DNA from: Pleionea sediminis
GTDB taxonomy: Bacteria > Pseudomonadota > Gammaproteobacteria > Enterobacterales > Kangiellaceae
Direction: 5' to 3'
Assembly (NCBI RefSeq): GCF_007570825.1
Contig: NZ_SUNB01000009.1
Coordinates: 62,001-126,000 of the forward strand
DNA length: 64,000 nucleotides
In this document: positions 1-10,367 of the stretch, one piece after another
How positions within the stretch are numbered: position 1 is the first letter of the stretch
Layout of the letters: the number at the start of each line of letters is the position of its first letter
Notes under the pieces: generated by a model
What the model saw: only the letters and a program-made list of their open reading frames with translations
Database searches by the model: none
Told to the model about the DNA's origin: nothing
Translations under genes and position numbers: made by a program

Positions 1-181
1 GTTTTGAGTTCAGTGAATTACGTCATGCAAAAGGTTATTAATTCTGAGTACTGGTCACATGCGTATATCTCAGAAAAATAAAAAAAAATACAGCAAAGAC
101 GTGAATTTCTTATGACAAATCGGCGTTTTTACTTGAGATTGTTGCTGTTATATTGAATTCGTTAATGATAATAAAAGAAAA

Positions 182-2170
182 ATGGATAGGGCTATGAAAG
201 ATAAAAATTCTGAAATAAATCATTCCGATGATAATCCATCTCGCTTAAATAAAAATGTTACTCGTCGAGAATTTGCGAAGAAATCCGTGCAGGTTGGTGT
301 TACGGCTGGATTGATGGCGACAGGGTTGGGCGCCAGTGCAATGCGGTCGTTTGAATTTTCTGACGAAGAATTTGAATATGTTATTGTTGGCTCCGGTGCT
401 GGAGGTGGTCCTCTAGCAGCGAACCTTGCAAAAGCGGGCTATCGTGTATTGCTGCTTGAAGCTGGCGATGATGACCCAAGTGATGATATCTATCAAGTTC
501 CAGCGTTTCACGCCAAGGCTTCAGAAGATCCAAAAATCAGTTGGGACTTTTTTGTAAAGCACTATTCCGATCCAGAGCGACAAAGAGCGGATTCCAAGTT
601 TGTTCCAGGTAAAGGCATTTTATATCCACGAGCAAGTACGATTGGTGGTTGCACGACTCACCATGCGATGATCACTGTCTATCCTCATAATAATGACTTT
701 ACACGTATTGCAGAATTAACGGGTGATGATTCTTGGGACGCGTACCAAATGCGTCGTTATTTTCAGCGATTAGAACGTTGCCAATATATGCCGAGACCTT
801 GGTTTGGAATTAATCCATCACGACATGGTTTTGATGGCTGGTTAAAAACAAATCGTCCTGATTTGCGTTTATTGTTTGAAGATAATATTGTTCGCGACAT
901 TGTTACTGCTGGATTATTTGAAGCTGGACTGGGTGATGTATTTCAAGAGGTTTTATCCGGTAACCTGTTAGATATTAATCATTGGCGAGTTGCCTTTGGT
1001 GAAGAGGGGGCTTTTATCCCGCCATTGGCGACCAATCAAGATGCGCAACGTCATGGTGTTAGAGAACTACTTTTGTCGACTCAAGCTCAATTCCCTGAGT
1101 ATTTAACCATTCGAACAGGTGCTCTTGCGGAACGTGTGTTACTCGATGAAAATCGAACGGCCGTTGGTGTTGAATATTTAGAAGGTAGTCGATTGTATAA
1201 AGCGGATCCTTTGTATAATGCAACAACGACTGGAACTAAGCGAATTGTCCGGGCGACTCGAGAAGTTATATTGTCCGGTGGTGCGTTTAACAGTCCTCAA
1301 TTGTTAAAGCTATCCGGTATTGGTCCTTCCGCAGAACTGCGTCAAAATAACATTGAAGTTAAAGTTGAACGTCCGGGTGTGGGTGAAAATCTGCAAGATC
1401 GTTACGAGGTGGGAATTGTCAGTGAAATGACACAAAATTTACCGCTGACTGAAGACTGTACCTTCGGTGAAGGTGATGATCCCTGTTTGAATCGTTATAA
1501 AAATAATTGGTGGAACCGCGGACCTTACTCCAGCAACGGAACCGCATTATCGCTTGTTCAACGCTCTAAACCAGAAATGGAAGATCCTGACTTGTTTATC
1601 TTTAGTGCTCCAGGTCGATTCCGTGGATATTATCCTGGTTATTCGGAAGACTTATCCAGCACCAAAGATCAATTCACTTGGTTAGTATTGAAAGGGCATA
1701 CGAATAATAGTGCTGGATATGTTAAGTTAAATTCTAATGATCCACGTGACGTGCCAGATATTAACTTTAAATATTTTGATGAAGGTAATGATACATCCGG
1801 TGATGATCTTCAAGCGGTTGTTGAAGGTGTGAAAACTTGTCGAAGTATTATGGATCGTAATCCTGCGAGAAATTGGGTTAGAGAAGAAAACTCTCCAGGT
1901 CGTCACGTTGAGTCCGATGAAGAAATCGCAGATTTTGTGAAAAAGGAAGCATGGGGACACCATGCGTCTTGTTCTAATAAAATGGGTGTAGAAGGTGATC
2001 CAACCGCGGTTGTTGATAGTAACTTTAAAGTTATCGGCACCAATAACCTGCGAGTTGTGGATGCCTCGGTATTTCCTTATATTCCAGGTTTCTTCATCGT
2101 TACTTCTGTGTATATGATTAGTGAAAAAGCATCTGATGTTATTATGGCGGATGCGAGACAGCGCGCCTAA
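182..2170 (+). CDS. Tat-exported GMC-family FAD oxidoreductase
   Basis: Predicted flavin-dependent alcohol/sugar-type oxidoreductase of the glucose-methanol-choline family; substrate unknown. The N-terminus carries a twin-arginine signal (TRREFAKKS near residue 28, then a hydrophobic stretch ending at GLGASA), so the folded, FAD-loaded enzyme is probably exported to the periplasm. The FAD-binding GSGAGGG motif lies near residue 70 and the GMC C-terminal block NNLRVVDASVFPYIPG near 625. The usual HPxGTCRMG segment reads HHASCSNKMG, keeping the His, while the downstream Asn/His region of classical members is altered (GFFIVTSVYM), so the catalytic details may differ. Length 662 aa is normal for bacterial GMC proteins with an N-terminal extension. 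The ATG at 182 has only an A-rich leader; an ATG at 194 is an alternative start. It stands alone and is followed by a strong terminator. Confidence 0.85.
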   Translation: MDRAMKDKNSEINHSDDNPSRLNKNVTRREFAKKSVQVGVTAGLMATGLGASAMRSFEFSDEEFEYVIVGSGAGGGPLAANLAKAGYRVLLLEAGDDDPSDDIYQVPAFHAKASEDPKISWDFFVKHYSDPERQRADSKFVPGKGILYPRASTIGGCTTHHAMITVYPHNNDFTRIAELTGDDSWDAYQMRRYFQRLERCQYMPRPWFGINPSRHGFDGWLKTNRPDLRLLFEDNIVRDIVTAGLFEAGLGDVFQEVLSGNLLDINHWRVAFGEEGAFIPPLATNQDAQRHGVRELLLSTQAQFPEYLTIRTGALAERVLLDENRTAVGVEYLEGSRLYKADPLYNATTTGTKRIVRATREVILSGGAFNSPQLLKLSGIGPSAELRQNNIEVKVERPGVGENLQDRYEVGIVSEMTQNLPLTEDCTFGEGDDPCLNRYKNNWWNRGPYSSNGTALSLVQRSKPEMEDPDLFIFSAPGRFRGYYPGYSEDLSSTKDQFTWLVLKGHTNNSAGYVKLNSNDPRDVPDINFKYFDEGNDTSGDDLQAVVEGVKTCRSIMDRNPARNWVREENSPGRHVESDEEIADFVKKEAWGHHASCSNKMGVEGDPTAVVDSNFKVIGTNNLRVVDASVFPYIPGFFIVTSVYMISEKASDVIMADARQRA

Positions 2171-2204
2171 TAACCGTTGTTTCGATAGCTCATTGTTGTG
2201 TTAG

Positions 2205-2231
2205 AAAAGTGCCCGTCTCGGGCACTTTTTC
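2205..2231 (+). terminator. Rho-independent terminator after the GMC oxidoreductase
   Basis: Perfect stem AAAAGTGCCCG / CGGGCACTTTT with a three-base loop, followed by T residues, 35 bases after the stop codon. Confidence 0.85.
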
Positions 2232-2421
2232 TGAGTCAAGTTTCAATATTCTATAAAGCAATACTATTTTGAAGTCTCCCACCATTCAAGAAATCAATTA
2301 TCCCTCTCGTTTTTTCGATTAACTCATCTTTTTCGATTAACCCATTCGGTCGTGAAATCTCGCAATTATTAATCATTTGCTATACTGCATATTGCAGAGA
2401 ATGCTAGTCCAAACTGTTTAA

Positions 2422-4449
2422 TTGCAGACCATAATAAGTTCAAAAGGCCGACAATTGCGCTCATATCTCGATTATTTACTGATTTTTATTGTGTTCGCAC
2501 TCTCGGGCAGTGCATATTCCAATGACAATTTTACTTTTGAAGAAGTGACTCAGCTTCCATCGTTAGCTGAGCAGTTAAGCCAATTAGATGATAAACAACG
2601 GCTTGAATGGTTAAACGCGCAACTTGCAAAGGAAAGCACTCCGGTCAAGAAATATCGCTTGCAGCGCTTACTCGCCTTGGAATCGTTTAATTTAGGAATG
2701 CGTAAAGAGGCGGCGGAGATCTGTGAGTCGGTCATTCCGCTAAGAGATGATTTTATTTATCGAAATTACTGTGCTGATGCAACAGCGGATGGATTCGATG
2801 AATTTAAAAGCAATATGGAAAATTTAATTTATGACACTCGGCAAGCTGGAAATAACACATTAACAGCACGTTTTCTCGGAAACTTAGCTTGGCAGCAATC
2901 ACAAGAGGGTGATATTGCGGGCTCATTTGCAAGCTATGAGGCTGCATTGAGTGTCGTTCCTGAAGAGCAAGGGATGTTAATGAATAATATTATGTTTGAC
3001 ACGGCATCAAATTATATTGTTCACGGCGATGACGCTTATGTTCAGCGAGGTGTTGAGCTCCTCAGTAAAGTAAGGAAAAACTTGCAAGAAGAATTAAATA
3101 AAGAACTTTCTCCTGGCGTTGAAAATCAAGTTAAATTAGAAATTGCGTTGACTTATTTTAATTCGGGTATCGCGTATATGCTGCATTTATACGACTATGA
3201 AAAAGCGCTCGAGTTTTTTAATCATGTCAATTCGGTAGAAGACTCTCTGAGTGTCAATTCATTAAGTTTTTCTGCCTTAGCTGCTGCAATCTTAGGTCGA
3301 TTTAACGAAGCAAAACAATATATTGAGCAAATCGATGGTAGGAAAGATCAAGACCCGGTGGTGGAGCAATATTTGAATTGTTACCGACAGCTGGCTATGC
3401 AGCATTGGAATTCGTCTCAATCTTTGACTTCGTGTTTATCCTTAGACCCTGATACGACAGTAGAAGTGAAGTTAGATTTATTTAAGCGCTTATCAACGAA
3501 CCCGCGTCAAGACGTAAAAGTTTACGGTTTAGAAAAACTAAGAGAGTTATTTATAGAAGTATTAGAGCCTCAAATTAGGAGCAAAGGTTCGTCGGCGGCG
3601 TCAAATGTCGAGTTGATACGTTTGCAAAAGGAATCTGCGCTCAAATCTTTGGTTTTGGAAAAGGAGAAACAGCTTAATCAGGAGCGCAGCACGCGCTATA
3701 CCATTCAGCGCAATTTATTTATTGCCATTATTGTCATTATTATTTTCTTTTTTCTTTTAGTCTATCTGCAATTAAAACAAAAAAGAAAGTTAGCAGAGCA
3801 GTATCAACAAATGAGTGTGCGAGACTCTTTAACACAGTTAGGCAACCGTCGTTTTTTAGAGCAACAAATTGAAAGAGAGCTGGCATTTGTGGCAAGAGCT
3901 GTGAGTCAAGGGAAAAAGATTGCTTTGGGTGTTTATATTTTTGATATTGACCATTTTAAAAGAATTAACGATACCTATGGTCATGCTATTGGGGACGAAG
4001 TTTTGAAGTTGTTTGGCGCTCGTGTTAAATCCATTATAAGAGAAACTGACTTGTTTGTGCGTTGGGGTGGAGAGGAGTTTGTTTATATTGCTCGATTAGA
4101 CTCTAACGAGCGAATGAAGGAAATCGCAAACCGTATTTTGATGCAAATAAACAGTCAGCCTTTTACAGTTGATGATGAACAATCACTAACAGTCACTTGC
4201 ACGATTGGGGCTGTGCAGTTCCCATTTTTTGACACTGGCAATATTGAAATATGGACTCGACTAATTAGTTTAGCTGATGCGGCTTTGTATTATGGAAAGG
4301 AAAATGGAAGAAACTGCTGGGTTGTGATAAAAAATGAGGGAATAGAGAGCCTTGAGCAGTTAGAGCATATTATTCATAGTCCACTTGAAGAAACTAAAGA
4401 GCAAAACCTTATTGATGTGACTACATCCTACGATGTTAAAAAAACTTAA
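2422..4449 (+). CDS. Membrane TPR-like sensor diguanylate cyclase (GGDEF)
   Basis: Predicted diguanylate cyclase making c-di-GMP from two GTP. A signal sequence (hydrophobic to residue about 33) precedes a helical, TPR-like sensor region up to about residue 400, a coiled-coil segment, one transmembrane helix (about 432-453, NLFIAIIVIIIFFFLLVYLQL-like) and a C-terminal GGDEF domain. The active-site motif is GGEEF at residues 549-553, a variant usually active, and an RxxD inhibitory I-site (RETD, 540-543) sits five residues upstream, so product inhibition is likely. The topology suggests the periplasmic repeat domain senses a signal and the cyclase works in the cytoplasm. The TTG at 2422 is chosen because it gives the only signal peptide; no clear ribosome site is visible. 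It is monocistronic. Confidence 0.85.
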   Translation: MQTIISSKGRQLRSYLDYLLIFIVFALSGSAYSNDNFTFEEVTQLPSLAEQLSQLDDKQRLEWLNAQLAKESTPVKKYRLQRLLALESFNLGMRKEAAEICESVIPLRDDFIYRNYCADATADGFDEFKSNMENLIYDTRQAGNNTLTARFLGNLAWQQSQEGDIAGSFASYEAALSVVPEEQGMLMNNIMFDTASNYIVHGDDAYVQRGVELLSKVRKNLQEELNKELSPGVENQVKLEIALTYFNSGIAYMLHLYDYEKALEFFNHVNSVEDSLSVNSLSFSALAAAILGRFNEAKQYIEQIDGRKDQDPVVEQYLNCYRQLAMQHWNSSQSLTSCLSLDPDTTVEVKLDLFKRLSTNPRQDVKVYGLEKLRELFIEVLEPQIRSKGSSAASNVELIRLQKESALKSLVLEKEKQLNQERSTRYTIQRNLFIAIIVIIIFFFLLVYLQLKQKRKLAEQYQQMSVRDSLTQLGNRRFLEQQIERELAFVARAVSQGKKIALGVYIFDIDHFKRINDTYGHAIGDEVLKLFGARVKSIIRETDLFVRWGGEEFVYIARLDSNERMKEIANRILMQINSQPFTVDDEQSLTVTCTIGAVQFPFFDTGNIEIWTRLISLADAALYYGKENGRNCWVVIKNEGIESLEQLEHIIHSPLEETKEQNLIDVTTSYDVKKT

Positions 4450-5287
4450 GATAGGTTATCAGTGTTAAGTGGTACATATGTTTTGTTTTTATTGAAAAAC
4501 ATTTTTTGATAAAAAAATAACGTTTCATTGATCAAAGATAATCGGAATGGCATCTCTGATTATTGTCTACCTTCAAGCAATTTTATCCAGCTGAAAAGTT
4601 CAAACCATTAATGATTTAAAATCATTGAATAAAAGTTTTTTAAATAAATTACCAAGCGGTACTTACGTATTATTAATTTGCCGGTTGTTTAAGAAGTTGT
4701 CTTCAAATTTATTCTTAAAATAAAAAATCTTTCTAAGCATAAATTCACTTTTGAAAAACTAAACTTAAAAGGGTTGTTAAATTGGAAATAGTTAAAAACA
4801 TAAATGGAACGAACGTTTTATATAAAGAGGCGAAGTTGGTAAAAGATTCGAGTTTCGATGACAAAGCTTTTATTTCTAAGAGGTAACTTAAATACTTGTA
4901 TAGACAGACAAAATCACTTTTCTAAAATTTAAAATGGAATATTTCAAAACAAAAAAATTGGATAATTTTTAATTTCGGACGAAAAAGTCTCTCCAATGAC
5001 GTTTTTATAGCACTTTCAGTCAACACTATGCGACCTTTCAACAATATAAAATTCATGTTCCTCATTACACTGAATTACGTTGAAACTTTTTGTGGCTAAA
5101 TGACCGGTGTACAAAAAACTAAAAAAATAAATTTGTATGCCGGTCAGTGAAATAATCAACTTACTTAGCAAATAAGTAATTGAGATGCTCGCTTCCAGGT
5201 GGTTAACAAATGTTTTGACGTAATGGTTGGGTAGGAGGAATCCCGGAACCTTAAACAAAAACACAATAATTAAAAAAGAGGTTTCCT
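4450..5287. other. Long AT-rich intergenic region
   Basis: About 840 bases between the GGDEF gene and the protease with no convincing gene. A 34-codon TTG-started frame (4782-4886, plus strand) and an 82-codon minus-strand frame (5016-5264) lack convincing ribosome sites and recognisable sequence, so neither is called. The last 15 bases contain the GAGG ribosome site of the next gene. Confidence 0.5.
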
Positions 5288-7495
5288 ATGAAAATAATAA
5301 GAAACAAAGTGCTGTTAGCTTTTTCTGGCTTACTGGCATTAAACGGGGCTTATGCCAGTAAATCGGAGCCCAGTGACGCGCAACACCTGAAGCCGACTTT
5401 ACATCCGCAAATGCAACAAGTGGCAAAGCCGGTCGCTTTTAATGGGTTATTAAGCAATAAACAGCAACTTTCTGCCGATGTCGTCAGTCAGTATAACGTC
5501 GTTAGTACGCATCAACTGGTGATCAAGAAACCCGGTGCGAGTTTTATTAAAGTGCATTTTAGTCACTTTAAACTCGTGCCGGGTCTTCATGTTGAGGTGA
5601 GAAGTCTCGATGGTTCAGAAGTGCATCGTTACGGATCTGAAAACTCGTCACTTCATACGCTGCGTGATGGCGATGATGGTGTTACCTCTTTTTCTGCGCT
5701 TTCTATTTTTGGTGAAGGAGCCATTGTTGAAGTTGTTGGACAAGACTTAAATAATAAAAATTATCGAGTGGAAATTGATTCAATAATGGAAGGCTTTCCT
5801 GAGTCAATGCTCGAAGAGCCAGGTTTTGGTGAAATGACTGGCAACAATGGCTTTTCAACTTGTGGTGTCAATGAGCGGCGTGATGTTCAATGTTATGCCG
5901 ATTCACACCCGGTTGAGTTTGAGCGTTCTCGACCCGTTGCTCGTTTGTTAATTGCGGGATCGGGATCTTGTACAGCTTGGCGTGTTGGTCCTGATAACCG
6001 AATGTTTACCAACAATCATTGTATTTCTTCGGCCACGGGTCCTGGCCGCACCGAAGTTTGGTTTAACTATCAGCGTTCTGGATGTGGCAGCGGTTCTACT
6101 TCCGGTCGTATAAAAGTTACCGGCGATGAATTACTTTCGACGAATAGTGATCTGGATTATACGTTATTTACGCTAAAGAACTTCGATGCGGTTGAGCAAT
6201 TTGGTTATTACGGATTAGATGTACGTAGCCCAATTGAACAAGAACGGATTTTTATTCCACAACATGGACGAGGGCAACCAAAGCAGTTGTCTATTGTGAG
6301 CGATCAAAACAGTGATGGGTTGTGTCGCGTTGATGTTACTTTAGCGGATGGCTCTGCGCCCAACACGGATATGGGGTACATGTGTGATACCATCGGCGGA
6401 AGTTCTGGATCGCCAGTTCTTGCTGCGAGCAGTAATAAAGCTATCGCACTTCATCACTTTGGCGGATGCCCAAATCAAGGTGTATTGATAAATTTGATTT
6501 GGCCAGAAGTGGCTGAGCACTTTGGTAACGTGATTCCAAACGGGGATAACTCAAATGATCCAAATCCGGATCCTGATCCAGACCCTGATCCACAACCGAA
6601 TACACCTCCAGTCGCTAGCTTTAGTTTTGAGATAGACAATCTAACAGTGTCGTTTTCAAATAACAGTAGTGACAGTGATGGAACGATTGCTAACTATGCG
6701 TGGGACTTTGGCGATGGAAACTCGAGCACCGAAGTTAATCCAACTCACTCTTATGCGACAGGTGGAGATTTCACGGCAACTTTAACAGTAACCGATGATG
6801 ATGGTGATTCTCATTCTGTATCCCAAGAGTTTTCTGTTGTTAGCGATACCGAAGGTGAGCTAGCCAATGGTATTCCAGTGTCTGATCTGGCTGAGTCTCG
6901 GGGTGAAGAACTGCACTTCTATATTGATGTGCCCGAATCGGCATTGAACTTAAGTTTTAATTTAAGTGGTGGATCTGGAGATGCCGACTTATACGTTCGA
7001 TTTGGTGAAGAACCGACTCAATCAACTTATGATTGCCGACCCTACAAAAGCGGAAATTCAGAAACGTGCCAATTTGGTACGCCTGAAGCGGGCCGCTACT
7101 TTGTCATGATAAGAGCTTACAATTCATTCTCTAACGCTTCTCTTGTTGCTGACTACTTTGATTGTCCTCCGTTTCCTGCTGAGTGCCAACCACCAAGTAC
7201 GTCATTTGAAGAGACAGACTTGTCGGACTCTCGAGGTGGCTGGACGCACTTTACTATTGAAGTGCCAGAAGGTGTTTCGGAATTAACCAGCGAAATGTTT
7301 GGTGGCAGTGGTGACGGTGATATGTATGTAAGATTTGGTACTCAGCCGACGACTTATGGATATGACTGCCGACCCTATAAATACGGAAATACTGAGACTT
7401 GCCGTATTAGTAATCCTAGTGCAGGAACATGGTACATAAGTATTCGAGCATACAACAATTACTCAGGTGTGACTCTTCGCGGGAATGCGGAGTAG
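5288..7495 (+). CDS. Secreted trypsin-like serine protease with PKD and two PPC domains
   Basis: Predicted extracellular serine endopeptidase related to lysyl-endopeptidase-type proteases. A Sec signal (residues 1-23, ending GAYA) is followed by a propeptide region, the protease domain (about 190-420), an Asp-Pro repeat linker (about 425-435), a PKD domain (about 440-520, with the WDFGDG signature) and two bacterial pre-peptidase C-terminal domains (about 541-630 and 650-735, both with GSGD..DMYVRFG-like and CRPYK motifs). Putative catalytic triad: His244 (TNNHC), Asp290 (DLDYTL), Ser373 (GGSSGSP). The paired Cys residues fit an exported, disulphide-bonded enzyme. PKD and PPC modules usually help substrate binding and are often removed after secretion. 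The ATG at 5288 has a GAGG ribosome site. Confidence 0.9.
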   Translation: MKIIRNKVLLAFSGLLALNGAYASKSEPSDAQHLKPTLHPQMQQVAKPVAFNGLLSNKQQLSADVVSQYNVVSTHQLVIKKPGASFIKVHFSHFKLVPGLHVEVRSLDGSEVHRYGSENSSLHTLRDGDDGVTSFSALSIFGEGAIVEVVGQDLNNKNYRVEIDSIMEGFPESMLEEPGFGEMTGNNGFSTCGVNERRDVQCYADSHPVEFERSRPVARLLIAGSGSCTAWRVGPDNRMFTNNHCISSATGPGRTEVWFNYQRSGCGSGSTSGRIKVTGDELLSTNSDLDYTLFTLKNFDAVEQFGYYGLDVRSPIEQERIFIPQHGRGQPKQLSIVSDQNSDGLCRVDVTLADGSAPNTDMGYMCDTIGGSSGSPVLAASSNKAIALHHFGGCPNQGVLINLIWPEVAEHFGNVIPNGDNSNDPNPDPDPDPDPQPNTPPVASFSFEIDNLTVSFSNNSSDSDGTIANYAWDFGDGNSSTEVNPTHSYATGGDFTATLTVTDDDGDSHSVSQEFSVVSDTEGELANGIPVSDLAESRGEELHFYIDVPESALNLSFNLSGGSGDADLYVRFGEEPTQSTYDCRPYKSGNSETCQFGTPEAGRYFVMIRAYNSFSNASLVADYFDCPPFPAECQPPSTSFEETDLSDSRGGWTHFTIEVPEGVSELTSEMFGGSGDGDMYVRFGTQPTTYGYDCRPYKYGNTETCRISNPSAGTWYISIRAYNNYSGVTLRGNAE

Positions 7496-7653
7496 TCACC
7501 TCTCCAATCAAGGCCATGGACGGCTTTGATACCTTGTTGGCTGATTCTACAAGTTAATTAAACAAAACAATTAATGGATGAGTGAGTAAATATTATAACT
7601 ATTAATGTTTAATGTATTCTCGCTAGAAAAGTGAGACTTGTTAGAATCCTTCT

Positions 7654-7686
7654 AAGCTCGGTTGAAAGAACATCCGAGCTTTTTTA
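7654..7686 (+). terminator. Rho-independent terminator downstream of the protease
   Basis: Stem AAGCTCGG / CCGAGCTT with a 13-base loop followed by a T run, about 160 bases past the protease stop. It lies in the 320-base gap before the DUF4442 gene, which otherwise shows nothing recognisable. Confidence 0.75.
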
Positions 7687-7827
7687 TTGTCGTTAAAAAT
7701 ATCAAAAGAAATAATTGCTCTTAAAAGATGTGATATTTAGACCTGGAAATGAATTGACTATGAGCGAGCAATTTTCAGAGGTGGAAGGTATAATCTCGTC
7801 AAAACTATAAACTTATTGTTCAATAAT

Positions 7828-8286
7828 ATGAATCATACACTTTCGACTTTCCAAAAGCTTTCAAAATTCATTTGGGGTAAAAAAATATTCTCTTTCGTTG
7901 TGAGTCGTGTTGCTCCTTACTTTGGTAGCATCAAGCCACTAATCACACATTTAGAACCAAACCATTGTATTTGTTTTATTAAAAAACGTCGTGCAGTTCA
8001 AAACCATATCAAAACGGTTCATGTTATTGCGATCTGTAATGGCTTAGAGATGGCGATGGGTGTCATGGCTGAAGCTTCTGTTCCAAAGCATCTACGCTGG
8101 ATCCCGAAAGGAATGACGGTGAACTATACGGCTAAGGCAAATAGTGACATTCGATGTATTGCTAAAGTTAATCCGGAAGATTGGAAGCCTGGTGATATGT
8201 TAGTGCCGGTGCAAGCGCTGGATATCAATGATACCGTTGTTGTTGAGGGACACATAAAACTGTGGATTACAGAAAAGCCTCGATAA
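7828..8286 (+). CDS. DUF4442 hotdog-fold thioesterase-like protein
   Basis: Small cytosolic protein of about 152 aa resembling DUF4442 members of the hotdog superfamily, which includes acyl-CoA/ACP thioesterases; the natural substrate is unknown. The characteristic features are the basic N-terminal helix region, the NHCICFIKKRRAVQNHI segment preceding the central hotdog helix (CNGLEMAMGVMAEASVP) and the following beta strands ending HIKLWITEKPR. A TTG at 7816 would add four residues, but the ATG at 7828 (MNHTLSTF) fits the family start better. It stands alone between a terminator and an empty intergenic region, so context gives no hint of a pathway. Confidence 0.7.
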   Translation: MNHTLSTFQKLSKFIWGKKIFSFVVSRVAPYFGSIKPLITHLEPNHCICFIKKRRAVQNHIKTVHVIAICNGLEMAMGVMAEASVPKHLRWIPKGMTVNYTAKANSDIRCIAKVNPEDWKPGDMLVPVQALDINDTVVVEGHIKLWITEKPR

Positions 8287-8744
8287 TTACTATTATCAAT
8301 AACTAAAATTCAGAATACGTTTCTAGTTGTATCAAAGCTGCAGTTAATTTATGGTTAGTTCAACACCCACTTAAATTTACTCTTTCTTGGGCACTTTTAG
8401 CCTAATTGAACCAGGGCAGGGTGAGTAGCTTTTGTTGATGCATTTGAATGCAGCACGTGGTTGGAAGATTTGCTTCCCGGCTCAATTAATTTTAACCCTC
8501 CATCTTTCGAAATATCCCTTTTTTGTCGTTGTTAAAACCATTTATCGAGAATTAGCTCCTTTTTATCGTAAAAATTGCAGCGTCGGCATTTAATATGTCG
8601 TAACAATAGCATTTAAGATGAGGTATTCGCTCAAGTTTTTGAGATTTGGCCGATATAGAATGGTTGAGATAACGTATAAATAGAATGGAACGTATTAGGT
8701 TGTAATATGCTTTAGAGCATTCAGTATGTTGAAAGAGGTAGGTA
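8287..8744. other. Intergenic region upstream of the S41 protease gene
   Basis: 458 bases without a supportable gene. A 51-codon frame starting at the ATG near 8439 is stop-free but lacks a ribosome site and any recognisable sequence. The final bases hold the AGAGG ribosome site of the S41 gene. No clear terminator follows the DUF4442 gene. Confidence 0.45.
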
Positions 8745-10367
8745 ATGAGCTTATTTAAGTTTTATTTTTGGAGCTCTTCTGTCGTCGCTATATTAGCACT
8801 GACGGCATGTGGTGGCGGTTCTGGTTCGGGTAATGATAACGGTGGAAATGATCCTGTATGGACTCAAGGTGTTTTTGAGGACGAAACCGAGTTTGAAAAT
8901 CTATGTGAATCACCTCGTAGTGGCGCGGATCCATTTAATGCAAATAATCCATATCCTGATCAGCAAGGAACCTTGCTTGATGAAATGTTTTATTTACGTT
9001 CCTGGAATAATCGAACGTATCTTTGGTATGACGAAGTTCAAGATCAAAATCCGTCACTTTTTTCGAATCCAGTAGAGTATTTTGGTGTCTTAAAAACTAA
9101 TGAGACAACAGCATCGGGTAATCCGAAAGATAAGTTTCACTTTACTTACGACACGGCAGAATACAATCAGCTCACTCAGTCGGGAACATCAGCAGGATAC
9201 GGAATTGATTGGGCTATTTTACGATCATCACCGCCCCGAGAAATTGTTATAGCATTTACCGAGGCTGGTTCGCCTGCTGACAATGAAGGATTGGCTCGAG
9301 GTGCTCGAATTTTAGAAGTTGATGGTGTCGATGCAGTAAATAATAATACTCAGGCCGGCGTTGATGTATTAAATGCCGCGTTATTCCCGTCGGAAGTTGG
9401 TGTGTCGCATACGTTTACGGTCCTTGATTTAGGTTCTAATCAAGAGCGAACCGTCACTTTGACGACCGAATCGGTATCTTCTGATTCCGTTTTATTAACT
9501 CAATCGATTGATACACCAACTGGTAAGGTCGGTTATATTGTTTTTAATACATTTAACTCTATTGCCGAAGAGCAACTTGTCAATTCTTTTACTCAGCTTG
9601 CGAATGAAAGTGTTAACGACTTAGTGTTGGATCTGCGGTATAACGGTGGTGGTTTTGTTGCTATCTCTGCTCAACTGGGATACATGATCGCGGGTAGTGC
9701 GAACACTGATGGTAGAACGTTTAGCCGACCAACATTTAATGATAAATACCCCACCATCAATCCGGTGACTGGTCAAATTATTCAGCCCACACCTTTTTAT
9801 TCTCAAACACTTGGGTTTTCTGTTACTCAAGGTCAGGCGCTACCAAGTTTGAATTTGGATCGCGTTTATATTTTATCGACTTCAGGCACCTGTTCTGCCA
9901 GTGAATCGCTGATTAATGGACTGCGCGGAATCGGCATCGAAGTGATACTGGTTGGCGAAACAACGTGTGGTAAACCTTATGGATTTTATCAAAACGATAA
10001 TTGTGGAACGTCTTATTTTACGATTCAAATGAAAGCCGCGAATGATTTAGGGTTTGGCGATTATTCGGATGGCTTTTCGCCAAGTAATACGGTGGGTTCG
10101 GTTGGTGTCTCGGTTACTGGCTGTTCGGTCGGTGACGACTTTGATCATTTGTTAGGTGATACTAATGAAGAATTATTAAGTGCGGCTTTAAATTATCGTA
10201 GCAACGGAACCTGTCCTTCACCCTCGGGTAGAGATGTGCATTTCAAGTATGAAGATCAAGGTGGTCTATCTTTGTTTGATTCTAAAGTCTATCAAAAGCA
10301 GCAATTAATTCGAAATAATCAATTCATTCAACAACTGACCAATCCAATGGTAAAGCCGAATGAGTAA
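8745..10367 (+). CDS. S41-family (C-terminal processing type) peptidase lipoprotein
   Basis: Predicted membrane-anchored serine protease of family S41. A lipoprotein signal (lipobox LTAC, Cys near residue 22) is followed by a Gly/Asn-rich linker, an N-terminal cap domain, a PDZ-like segment (about 150-205, GSPADNEGLARGARILEVDG) and the S41 core. By alignment with Prc/CtpA the Ser-Lys dyad is Ser384 in the CSASES motif and Lys410 in TTCGKPYG. S41 lipoproteins of this type are common in Gammaproteobacteria and probably degrade periplasmic or extracellular proteins; the substrate is not known. The ATG at 8745 has an AGAGG ribosome site. The gene overlaps the next one by eight bases, implying translational coupling. 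Confidence 0.85.
   Translation: MSLFKFYFWSSSVVAILALTACGGGSGSGNDNGGNDPVWTQGVFEDETEFENLCESPRSGADPFNANNPYPDQQGTLLDEMFYLRSWNNRTYLWYDEVQDQNPSLFSNPVEYFGVLKTNETTASGNPKDKFHFTYDTAEYNQLTQSGTSAGYGIDWAILRSSPPREIVIAFTEAGSPADNEGLARGARILEVDGVDAVNNNTQAGVDVLNAALFPSEVGVSHTFTVLDLGSNQERTVTLTTESVSSDSVLLTQSIDTPTGKVGYIVFNTFNSIAEEQLVNSFTQLANESVNDLVLDLRYNGGGFVAISAQLGYMIAGSANTDGRTFSRPTFNDKYPTINPVTGQIIQPTPFYSQTLGFSVTQGQALPSLNLDRVYILSTSGTCSASESLINGLRGIGIEVILVGETTCGKPYGFYQNDNCGTSYFTIQMKAANDLGFGDYSDGFSPSNTVGSVGVSVTGCSVGDDFDHLLGDTNEELLSAALNYRSNGTCPSPSGRDVHFKYEDQGGLSLFDSKVYQKQQLIRNNQFIQQLTNPMVKPNE

Noticed and set aside
4782-4886. 34-codon TTG-started frame in the long AT-rich gap
   Set aside because: Only a weak GGG upstream, no recognisable sequence, and length easily reached by chance.
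5016-5264. 82-codon minus-strand frame upstream of the protease gene
   Set aside because: No convincing ribosome site, no domain or signal that makes sense, and it reads through the leader of the protease gene.
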